Positions 34,017 to 40,994 of a stretch of 64,000 bases of DNA are shown here, piece by piece. Source of the stretch: Thalassobius sp047123305 (GTDB lineage Bacteria > Pseudomonadota > Alphaproteobacteria > Rhodobacterales > Rhodobacteraceae); the NCBI RefSeq assembly GCF_047123305.1, contig NZ_CP138918.1, positions 3,162,001 through 3,226,000 on the forward strand, read 5' to 3'. Under the pieces are notes generated by a model. The model saw only the letters and a list, made by a program, of their open reading frames with translations, had not been told where the DNA came from and did no database searches. The first letter of the stretch is position 1; every line of letters starts with the position of its first letter. The translations under genes were made by a program, and so were the position numbers.

Positions 34017-34460
34017 ATGAAGGGCCTAAAGAAGAAACGTCGTATTCAGGTGATTGCGCTGGCCGTTGTTGCCCTGGCGCTGTCAACTGGGCTGATCGGC
34101 TATGCCATGCGCGACGGTATCAACTTCTTCCGCTCCCCGACCGAGGTGCTGGCGGAGCCACCGCGCGCAACCGAAGTGTTCCGCATTGGCGGGCTGGTCG
34201 AAGAGGGCTCGCTGAAGCGCGGTCAGGGGCAGGCGATCACCTTTAATGTGACCGATGGCAATGGCATTGTGCCGGTGACCTACAGAGGCATTCTGCCCGA
34301 TCTGTTTGAAGAAAACCAAGGCATGATCGGCACTGGCAGCTACGTCAATGGTGTCTTTGAAGCCTCTGAAATCCTCGCCAAACATGACGAAACCTACATG
34401 CCGAAAGAGGTGGTGGACGCCTTGAAAGAGCAGGGTGTCTACGTCGAACCCGAAAGCTGA
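34017..34460 (+). CDS. ccmE: Cytochrome c maturation heme chaperone CcmE
   Basis: Periplasmic, membrane-anchored chaperone that binds heme covalently and passes it to CcmF/CcmH. 147 residues: cytoplasmic MKGLKKKRR, one transmembrane helix (about 11-29), OB-fold domain, and the heme-attachment histidine in LAKHDETYMPKE (His near residue 122). Upstream FNR-like site suggests oxygen control. The other maturation genes ccmF and ccmH follow after a 1.2-kb GTA lysis cassette. Confidence 0.95.
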   Translation: MKGLKKKRRIQVIALAVVALALSTGLIGYAMRDGINFFRSPTEVLAEPPRATEVFRIGGLVEEGSLKRGQGQAITFNVTDGNGIVPVTYRGILPDLFEENQGMIGTGSYVNGVFEASEILAKHDETYMPKEVVDALKEQGVYVEPES

Positions 34461-34494
34461 GCGTACGCAGGCTTTCACCGCTGTTAATCATTTG

Positions 34495-34530
34495 CCCCCA
34501 GTCTGAGCACAATCTCAGATTGGGGGTTTT
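34495..34530 (+). terminator. Intrinsic terminator that also contains the endolysin ribosome site
   Basis: CCCCCAGTCTGAG (34495-34507) pairs with CTCAGATTGGGGG (34514-34526) across a six-base loop: 13 pairs with one G-U, followed by TTTT. It terminates ccmE. The GGGGG of the 3' arm lies at ribosome-binding distance from the endolysin ATG at 34532, so the stem also hides that site. Confidence 0.85.
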
Positions 34531-34531
34531 C

Positions 34532-35203
34532 ATGTCCGAAACAGGTGTAGAGAAACAGAAAGAGAAGTGGCGAGAAAAGCAGCCTGACGTGCGGCCCGAT
34601 ATTCGTCAGATCGCCCGTGAAATCGTCATGCGGGAGGGTGGATTTGTTAATGATCCTGACGATCCCGGCGGCGCCACGCAACATGGGGTGACCGTGGGCA
34701 CCCTGCGGCGGCTTGGGCTGGATCTGGACGGCGACGGTGACGTGGATGCGCAGGACGTTCGGCGGGTCTCCAAGGCGCGCGCGGTCGAGATATTCCTTCA
34801 GCATTACTTCCGGCGTCCCGGTCTGGGGCAATTGCCGGCGGTGCTGCAGGCCTCGGTCTTTGACATGTATGTGAACGCAGGCGCCAATGCGGTGAAGATC
34901 CTGCAACGGCTGCTGCGGCAGATGGGCCATGAGCTGCGCGTCGACGGGGTGATCGGCCCCAGAACCGCCGCCGCGGCGGAGGCCGCCGCCAAAGTTGCGC
35001 CGCACCATCTGGCGGATGCCTATGGCATTGCGCGGCGCAATTACTATTTCCGTCTTGCCGACCGCCGCCCAGCGGCCCGCAAATTTGCCCGCACCCGATC
35101 GGGGGATAAAGGTGGCTGGATCAAACGGGCCGAAAGCTTCATCGACACACGCTATCACCTGACCGATCCCGAGTTTCAGCGGAGGGTGGCGGCATGGGGG
35201 TGA
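34532..35203 (+). CDS. GTA-type endolysin (GH108-like N-acetylmuramidase)
   Basis: 223 residues. The N-terminal muramidase domain has REIVMREGGFVNDPDDPGGA, then TQHGVT (catalytic Glu in REGGF), and the C-terminal peptidoglycan-binding part has VDGVIGPRTAAAAE. An acidic loop DLDGDGDVDAQD, like an EF-hand or dockerin calcium site, is inserted at about residues 67-78. In Rhodobacter capsulatus a homologous pair (rcc00555 endolysin, rcc00556 holin), outside the main cluster, lyses the cell to release gene transfer agent. The next gene is the holin, so the same role is inferred. No signal peptide, as expected for holin-dependent release. Confidence 0.85.
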   Translation: MSETGVEKQKEKWREKQPDVRPDIRQIAREIVMREGGFVNDPDDPGGATQHGVTVGTLRRLGLDLDGDGDVDAQDVRRVSKARAVEIFLQHYFRRPGLGQLPAVLQASVFDMYVNAGANAVKILQRLLRQMGHELRVDGVIGPRTAAAAEAAAKVAPHHLADAYGIARRNYYFRLADRRPAARKFARTRSGDKGGWIKRAESFIDTRYHLTDPEFQRRVAAWG

Positions 35204-35748
35204 TTGCGCAGATCCTGGACATGCTCTTTGGCTCAGGCGCGCGTGAGATGCGTCAGACGCTGGAGGTGTTTCGTGAAAACGCAGAAGGCGCGGCGGTGCG
35301 GGGCAATGCCCTGCGCCACGCCGCATTGGATCAGTTCGCCGCCGAGTTTGCCCATCCGCAGCCCAGCCGATTTGACCGTCTGATGGACGCGCTGAACCGG
35401 TTGCCACGTCCCGGCCTCGCGCTGGGAACGCTGGGGCTGTTAATTGCTGCGATGGTGGATCCGATCTGGTTTGCCGCACGGATGCAGGGCCTTACTCTGG
35501 TGCCTGAGCAGCTCTGGTGGTTGCTGGGGGTAATCGTTAGCTTTTACTTTGGCGCCCGCCATCAGGCCAAGGGCCAGGCGTTTCAGCGGGAAATGGGGGC
35601 GGTGATGATGCGCCTGCCGGTGGTGCTGGATCACCTCGATCAGATTGATCAGTTCGCCCCAGAGGTCGCTGAAAAGGCAGAGGAAAATCCGGCCCTGACC
35701 GCTTGGCAGACACAGGCTTCCAGCCCCCGGAACCCCGCGACAATGTGA
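35194..35748 (+). CDS. GTA holin family protein
   Basis: 184 residues, starting ten bases inside the end of the endolysin gene. Membrane segments at about 74-95 (ALGTLGLLIAAMVDPIWFAA) and 103-122 (EQLWWLLGVIVSFYFGARHQ), with a weaker one possible, and a long soluble N-terminal region (FRENAEGAAVRGNALRHAAL). This matches the 'holin of 3TMs for gene-transfer release' family. It would open the inner membrane to let the endolysin reach the cell wall. Followed by ccmF with its own promoter. Confidence 0.8.
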   Translation: MGVIAQILDMLFGSGAREMRQTLEVFRENAEGAAVRGNALRHAALDQFAAEFAHPQPSRFDRLMDALNRLPRPGLALGTLGLLIAAMVDPIWFAARMQGLTLVPEQLWWLLGVIVSFYFGARHQAKGQAFQREMGAVMMRLPVVLDHLDQIDQFAPEVAEKAEENPALTAWQTQASSPRNPATM

Positions 35749-35771
35749 ACCGCGGCGTGCGTCGATTGCGA

Positions 35772-35800
35772 TTGGCGCAACGCGCAACTCAGCGTATAAC
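35772..35800 (+). promoter_or_regulatory. Probable ccmF promoter
   Basis: TTGGCG (35772-35777), 17-base spacer, TATAAC (35795-35800). The start of transcription would fall at or next to the ccmF ATG (35807), implying a leaderless or nearly leaderless message. It would give ccmF a source of expression independent of the GTA cassette. Confidence 0.45.
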
Positions 35801-35806
35801 GCAGGC

Positions 35807-37771
35807 ATGATTACAGAACTCGGTCACTTCGCCCTCATCCTTGCCTTTCTGGTCGCCATTGTGCAGGCCGTCATTCCCTTGATCGGGGCGCATAAGCGCT
35901 GGCCCGGCTGGATGGCGGTTGCGGAGCCTGCCGCCAACGCGCAGTTCCTGCTGACGGCCTTTGCCTTTGCGGCGCTGACATATGGTTTTGTAACCTCGGA
36001 TTTCTCATTGCAGCTGGTGGTGCTGAACAGCCATTCACTGAAGCCGATGCTGTACAAAGTGTCCGGCGTCTGGGGCAATCACGAGGGCTCGATGTTGCTG
36101 TGGGTGCTGATCCTGACGCTGTTTGGCGCCTGTGCCAGTTGGTTTGGCGGCAATCTGCCCCCCACGCTGCGGGCGCGGGTGTTGGCGGTGCAATCGGCCG
36201 TGGCCGTGGCCTTTTTCGCCTTTATCCTGTTCACTTCGAACCCGTTTATCCGTCTGGCCATGCCGCCGATGGATGGGCAGGACCTGAACCCGCTGTTGCA
36301 GGATCCCGGTTTGGCCTTCCACCCGCCGTTCCTGTATCTGGGCTATGTGGGGCTTTCGATGACCTTCTCCTTTGCGGTTGCGGCCCTGATCGAAGGTCGG
36401 GTGGACGCCGCCTGGGGCCGTTGGGTGCGGCCCTGGACTTTGGCGGCCTGGATGTTCCTGACCGTTGGCATCGCGCTGGGATCGTGGTGGGCCTATTACG
36501 AACTGGGCTGGGGCGGCTTCTGGTTCTGGGATCCGGTTGAGAACGCCTCTTTCATGCCCTGGCTCATTGCGGCGGCACTGTTGCATTCCGCCATTGTTGT
36601 GGAAAAGCGGGAAGCGCTGAAAAGCTGGACCATCCTGCTGGCGATCATGGCCTTTGGCTTCTCTCTGATCGGGACGTTTATCGTGCGCTCTGGCGTCATC
36701 ACCTCGGTGCATGCTTTTGCCAATGATCCTGAACGCGGCGTCTTTATTCTTGCCATTCTGGCGGTCTTCATGGGCGGGGCGCTGACGCTTTATGCCGCGC
36801 GGGCCTCAGCGATGGAGGCCAAGGGTATCTTTTCGATGGTGAGCCGCGAAAGCGCGCTGGTGATGAACAACATCTTGCTGGCGGTCAGCTGTTTTGTGGT
36901 CTTCATCGGCACAATCTGGCCGCTGGTGGCAGAGCTGGTCATGGGGCGCAAGCTTTCGGTTGGGGCGCCGTTTTTCAACATGGCCTTCACCCCTTTTATG
37001 GTGGTTCTGGCGATCCTGTTGCCGCTGGGGTCAATCATGTCGTGGAAACGCGCGCAGGTGGTTCGCAGCTTGAAACCGCTGGTGCCGGCCTTGGTGCTGT
37101 CGGTGGCGATCATGGGGCTGGCCTATGCGGTGCAATCCGGCCGCTCTCTGTTTGGCCCGATTGGCATGTTCCTAGGCACATGGCTGATTTTCGGCGCGCT
37201 TGTTGACCTCTGGCAACGGGCCGGTCGCAAGGACAAGCTGGCGCGTCTGCGCCGTCTGCCGCGGGCGGATTTGGGCAAGGCAACGGCCCACGCGGGTCTG
37301 GGCATCGTGTTCCTTGGCGTCTCTGGCCTGATGGCCTGGGAAGTGGAGGATATCCGGGTTGTTCAGGTCGGCGAACCCTTTGAAGTGGCTGGTTTTACCC
37401 TGACTTTGGACCGGGTGGAAAATGTCGAAGGGCCGAACTATCTCTCGACTATGGGCTGGGTCACCATTGCCAAAGAGGGTCAGGTGATTTCCGTGGTGAA
37501 CCCGGAAAAGCGCACCTATCCGGTGGCGCGGATGCCCACCACCGAGGCGGGGATCGACAATGGGTTCCTGCGCGACGTCTATGTGGTGATCGGCGACGCT
37601 CAGGACAACGGAGGCTGGGCGGTGCGCAGCTACTACAAACCGCTGGCCAACTGGATCTGGGGCGGCTCGATCCTGATGGCTCTGGGCGGGATCCTGAGCC
37701 TGACCGACCGTCGCTACCGTGTTGCGGCAGGGGCGCGCAAACGCAAACCGGAAGGGGTGCCTGCGGAATGA
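35807..37771 (+). CDS. ccmF: Cytochrome c heme lyase subunit CcmF
   Basis: Large inner-membrane protein (654 residues, more than ten hydrophobic segments) that attaches heme from CcmE to apocytochrome c. It has the tryptophan-rich WWD domain GSWWAYYELGWGGFWFWDPV, then ENASFMPWL (about 227-255) and GVWGNHEGSMLLWV near 88. Length and motifs are typical. Its stop overlaps the ccmH start by four bases. Confidence 0.96.
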   Translation: MITELGHFALILAFLVAIVQAVIPLIGAHKRWPGWMAVAEPAANAQFLLTAFAFAALTYGFVTSDFSLQLVVLNSHSLKPMLYKVSGVWGNHEGSMLLWVLILTLFGACASWFGGNLPPTLRARVLAVQSAVAVAFFAFILFTSNPFIRLAMPPMDGQDLNPLLQDPGLAFHPPFLYLGYVGLSMTFSFAVAALIEGRVDAAWGRWVRPWTLAAWMFLTVGIALGSWWAYYELGWGGFWFWDPVENASFMPWLIAAALLHSAIVVEKREALKSWTILLAIMAFGFSLIGTFIVRSGVITSVHAFANDPERGVFILAILAVFMGGALTLYAARASAMEAKGIFSMVSRESALVMNNILLAVSCFVVFIGTIWPLVAELVMGRKLSVGAPFFNMAFTPFMVVLAILLPLGSIMSWKRAQVVRSLKPLVPALVLSVAIMGLAYAVQSGRSLFGPIGMFLGTWLIFGALVDLWQRAGRKDKLARLRRLPRADLGKATAHAGLGIVFLGVSGLMAWEVEDIRVVQVGEPFEVAGFTLTLDRVENVEGPNYLSTMGWVTIAKEGQVISVVNPEKRTYPVARMPTTEAGIDNGFLRDVYVVIGDAQDNGGWAVRSYYKPLANWIWGGSILMALGGILSLTDRRYRVAAGARKRKPEGVPAE

Positions 37772-38235
37772 AACAGCTGCTGTCATCGCTTGCTTTGGCC
37801 GTGTCATTGGTCCTGTCGGCGCCCGCACTGGCGGTGCAGCCGGATGAGATTTTGGTCGACCCTGCGTTGGAAGAACGGGCGCGGGAGATTTCCAAAGATC
37901 TGCGCTGTCTGGTCTGCCGGAACGAGAATATCGACGATTCAAATGCCGAACTGGCCCGCGACCTGCGCCTCCTGGTGCGGGAACGTCTGGTCGAGGGCGA
38001 CAGCAACGGCGAAGTGATTGATTACGTTGTTGATCGATATGGGGAATACGTCCTCTTGAACCCGACCGCCCGAGGGGCCAATTGGATCCTGTGGTGGGCA
38101 GGTCCCATCATGCTGGTTTTGGGTCTGGGCATCGGGTTCAGCTTCCTCAGACGGCGCGAAAAGGCTGCTGAGCCTGTGGTCGCCGAATTGAGCGAAGAGG
38201 AACAGGCCCGGCTGAAGGAAATTATGGACGAATAA
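37768..38235 (+). CDS. ccmH: Cytochrome c maturation protein CcmH
   Basis: Thioredoxin-like subunit that reduces apocytochrome CxxCH sites. 155 residues: signal peptide (1-22, ending ALA), the redox motif LRCLVCRNENI (about 46-56), and a C-terminal transmembrane helix (IMLVLGLGIGFSFL) followed by a charged tail. It is the short CcmH; a CcmI-like partner is not in this window. Coupled to ccmF through ATGA overlap. Confidence 0.95.
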   Translation: MKQLLSSLALAVSLVLSAPALAVQPDEILVDPALEERAREISKDLRCLVCRNENIDDSNAELARDLRLLVRERLVEGDSNGEVIDYVVDRYGEYVLLNPTARGANWILWWAGPIMLVLGLGIGFSFLRRREKAAEPVVAELSEEEQARLKEIMDE

Positions 38236-38301
38236 CGCCGCGTCTGGGTTTTAACCGACTGCTTGGTCACCTATGCTGCGCGCGAGGATAAGGGAGTTCC
38301 C

Positions 38302-39081
38302 ATGGAATACGAAACGATCAAGCTTGAGATCTCGAAGGACAAGGTCGCGATTCTGACGCTGAACCGTCCGGACAAGATGAATGCGCTGAACACCCAGATG
38401 CGCGCCGAGATTACCCATGCCGCCCAAGAGGCTGGCCGTGAGGCCCGTGTGCTGGTCATCACCGGTGCCGGTAAAGCGTTCTGCTCGGGGCAGGACCTGA
38501 GCGACCGTGCCAATGCCAACAACCTCGATCTGGAACGCACCCTGCGCGATGAATACGGCCCGATGCTGAAGGCGATCTACGATTGTCCGGTGCCGACCAT
38601 TGCCGCTGTTAACGGCGCCGCAGCCGGGGCAGGGGCCAACCTGGCGCTGGCCGCCGATGTGGTGATCGCCAAGGAAAGCGCCTATTTCCTGCAGGCCTTC
38701 TCGCGCATTGGTCTGATCCCGGACGCCGGTGGATCGTATTGGATGACCCGCAACATGGGCATGGGCAAGGCGATGGGCGCCGCGCTGTTTGCTGATAAAA
38801 TCTCGGCCCGTCAGGCAGATGACTGGGGGCTGATCTGGGAAGCGGTTGCAGATGAAGAGTTCACCGCCACTGCCAAAGCCCGCGCGCTGCATCTGGCGAA
38901 AGGGCCAACGCTGGCCTATGAGCACATCAAATCCACCATCCGCGGCAGCTGGGACAATTCGTTGGAACAGCAGCTGGAAATGGAAGGCCGCAAGCAGGGC
39001 GCTTGTGGGCAGAGCCGTGACTTCAAGGAAGGGGTTGTTGCCTTCCTCGAAAAGCGCCCGCCGCATTACGAAGGCCGTTAA
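38302..39081 (+). CDS. Enoyl-CoA hydratase/isomerase (PaaG-like)
   Basis: Crotonase-fold enzyme of 259 residues with GKAFCSGQDLSDRA (about 68-81), NGAAAGAGANLALAADVVIA (about 106-125) and IGLIPDAGGSYW. The SGQDLSDR segment and lack of one of the two hydratase glutamates are typical of PaaG-type epoxyphenylacetyl-CoA isomerases. No other paa genes are nearby, so the substrate is uncertain. ATG 38302 follows AAGGGAG; 13 extra codons upstream are not family-like. Confidence 0.85.
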   Translation: MEYETIKLEISKDKVAILTLNRPDKMNALNTQMRAEITHAAQEAGREARVLVITGAGKAFCSGQDLSDRANANNLDLERTLRDEYGPMLKAIYDCPVPTIAAVNGAAAGAGANLALAADVVIAKESAYFLQAFSRIGLIPDAGGSYWMTRNMGMGKAMGAALFADKISARQADDWGLIWEAVADEEFTATAKARALHLAKGPTLAYEHIKSTIRGSWDNSLEQQLEMEGRKQGACGQSRDFKEGVVAFLEKRPPHYEGR

Positions 39082-39105
39082 GCCGGCGCTGTTACTAGAC
39101 TGACC

Positions 39106-39131
39106 AAGGGGCGTCTTCGGGCGCCCTTTTT
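39106..39131 (+). terminator. Intrinsic terminator after the enoyl-CoA hydratase gene
   Basis: AAGGGGCGTC-TTCG-GGCGCCCTTT with T run; ten pairs including two G-U, closed by a stable TTCG tetraloop. Confidence 0.9.
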
Positions 39132-39333
39132 GCTGTGGCCCGTTCAGCCGCCTCATTGAAGGAAGGATTGCCGTTGTGTGTCCCGTTAAGTCGGCATGAC
39201 GTTCGCAACCCTTGGAAGAGCGGCGCGACTCTGTGACCTCGCAGGGTCGAATTAGTCAACTTTTTCCAAGACTTGTCGTCTTTTTTCAGTGCAGACTGGT
39301 GCTGCGTAAAACCCACCTGCGTCTGGAGGGAAA

Positions 39334-39753
39334 ATGTCTGTCAGCTACACAATCCTACCCGATCTCGGCATTCATTACGTGCGGTATGAAGGCCATCATC
39401 AAACGAATCAAACGGATCTACTGATCAAGGACTACCGTCGTGATCGCATGGTGCGCGCAGGGCTGCGGTCGGTGCTGGATTTTTCGCGGATCCTCAGTGC
39501 GGAACTTGACATCTCTAAGCGGCGCAAGCAGATGGATGCGCTTTATGGCCTGTTCAAAGATCCGGCGGTGGATTGGTGCATCACCTATTATTGCCCCACG
39601 GAGGTGTCCCGCGGCCTTACCGAGATGCAACAAAAAATGTGGGAGGCGCGGCCGGATGTGGACTTCCTGCTGGCCACCAAGATCGAGTCGATAGCAACCA
39701 AACTGGACGTACCGGTTAAGGTGATCCGAGATCTGGTGAACTACGAAGAGTAG
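39334..39753 (+). CDS. Unknown 139-residue protein, paralogue array 2 member F
   Basis: Member of the same family as the five genes at 7.5-10 kb: SYTILPDLGIHYVRYEG, VLDFSRILSAELDISKRR, ITYYCPTEVS, and the Trp of KMWEARPDV. Relative to array 1 it has YCPT in place of YAPT and lacks YATHP/GQNIL, so array 2 forms its own subfamily with G and H. GGAGGGAAA precedes the ATG. 252 bases upstream are free of genes after the previous terminator, which leaves room for a promoter. Function unknown. Confidence 0.8.
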   Translation: MSVSYTILPDLGIHYVRYEGHHQTNQTDLLIKDYRRDRMVRAGLRSVLDFSRILSAELDISKRRKQMDALYGLFKDPAVDWCITYYCPTEVSRGLTEMQQKMWEARPDVDFLLATKIESIATKLDVPVKVIRDLVNYEE

Positions 39754-39926
39754 AGCAAACGGCGGCGATTTAATTGCGACGGCAAATTAACACCGTCACA
39801 TGACCCTACGGAATGCTACCCAAACCTGAAAACGTGTTCATAAAACGCTTCCCAAAATGGCATCTGCGGACCTAATCTGGGAGCTTCTTCGTTTTTGTAA
39901 CTAATTTTCGACCAATTGGGTGTCTC

Positions 39927-40385
39927 ATGGGTGTCGGCTATCGGGTGTTTTCGGAAATGGGTTTGCTCTATGTGCGCTATGTCGGCGTGCACAACACTCG
40001 CATGACGGAACAGCTCTACCAGCTCTACAATGACGACCCTGAGGTGACACCGGGGCTGATCTGCCTGCAGGATTGCTCCAAAATCACCAAGGCGCAATTG
40101 GATGTCGAGGCGCGGCGGCAACAGATGGCCCGGTATCGCGCCCGTCTGAAACATCCCGACCGCGATTGGCAGGTGCTGTATTACTGCCCGACCAAACTCA
40201 GCCACAGCCTGACAGAAATGCAGCGGATGCTCTGGCATGGCAGAGAGGGTGTGCAGTTTCAGATGGCGGACAGTCCGGTGATGTTGGCCGATATTCTACG
40301 ACAACCTCTGGCCAGGATCGAGAAATTGCTGCGCTGCGATATCCGCTTCTCTGCTGGAAGACCAACAAGCCTGTCTGCCCGGTAA
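39927..40385 (+). CDS. Unknown 152-residue protein, paralogue array 2 member G
   Basis: Begins MGVGYRVFSEMGLLYVRYVG and contains CLQDCSKITKAQLDVEARR, VLYYCPTKLSHSLTEMQRM and the Trp of MLWHGREGV, nearly the same as in member H. It has a C-terminal extension of about 12 residues rich in Arg and Ser. The 173-base gap before it is AT-rich and could hold a promoter. The ribosome site is weak (GGGTG). The Asp, Asp, Pro and Trp positions common to all eight family members are intact. Confidence 0.78.
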   Translation: MGVGYRVFSEMGLLYVRYVGVHNTRMTEQLYQLYNDDPEVTPGLICLQDCSKITKAQLDVEARRQQMARYRARLKHPDRDWQVLYYCPTKLSHSLTEMQRMLWHGREGVQFQMADSPVMLADILRQPLARIEKLLRCDIRFSAGRPTSLSAR

Positions 40386-40491
40386 CAACGCTTGATCGGC
40401 GGCGGCGCAAACGCTTTCATTGAATTTCCCAACAAACACGCTACGTTAGGTTTGCACGGACATTTTGGCTTAATGATTTAATAGGTCTCTG

Positions 40492-40935
40492 ATGGGCGTT
40501 GGTTATAAGGTTTTTGAATCTCTGAACGTTTTATATGTGCGCTTTGACGGGACGCACACCATCCGTCTCGCGGATCAACTGCTGCCCCTTTATCGTCAGG
40601 ATGAACACGTGAGACCCGGGCTGATCAGCCTGTTGGATTGCGCAGGTGTCACCGATGCGAAACTGGACGTGAACGCGCGGCTCGTGCAAATGGAAACTCT
40701 GTGCAACATGCTAAAAGACCCGCAACGGGACTGGCGTGTCGCCTATTTCTGCCCCACCAAGTTAAGCCGCAGTCTGACGGATATGCAACGGATGCTGTGG
40801 TCACGCTGGCAGGGGGTGCGGTTTGAAACATTAGAGTCAAAGATGGCATTGGCCAGCTATCTGGGCCAGCCCTTGTCTGTCATCGAAGACATGTTGGCCT
40901 GCGACGTCACCCCAGCTCCGCCGTCGCAACCTTAG
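40492..40935 (+). CDS. Unknown 147-residue protein, paralogue array 2 member H
   Basis: Closest to member G: MGVGYKVFESLNVLYVRFDG, LLDCAGVTDAKLDVNAR, VAYFCPTKLSRSLTDMQRM, then the Trp of MLWSRWQGV. The matching CPTKLS-x-SLT-x-MQRMLW stretch shows that G and H arose by a tandem duplication. Even the bases around their starts are similar (GGT, then TCTC or TCTCTG, then ATGGG). Last gene of the array, followed by a bidirectional terminator shared with gltA. Function unknown. Confidence 0.78.
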   Translation: MGVGYKVFESLNVLYVRFDGTHTIRLADQLLPLYRQDEHVRPGLISLLDCAGVTDAKLDVNARLVQMETLCNMLKDPQRDWRVAYFCPTKLSRSLTDMQRMLWSRWQGVRFETLESKMALASYLGQPLSVIEDMLACDVTPAPPSQP

Positions 40936-40947
40936 TTATCACAATAG

Positions 40948-40974
40948 AAAAGGCCGCCCCGGGGGACGGCCTTT
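40948..40974. terminator. Bidirectional terminator between array 2 and gltA
   Basis: AAAGGCCG and CGGCCTTT flank an inner CCCC/GGGG; A and T runs on the two sides allow use from both directions. Confidence 0.9.
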
Positions 40975-40994
40975 CTTGTTTCTGTATCAAAACC

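Noticed and set aside
34532..35748. Prophage remnant
   Set aside because: Only endolysin and holin are present, both of the GTA-release type, with no integrase, capsid or attachment-site repeats.
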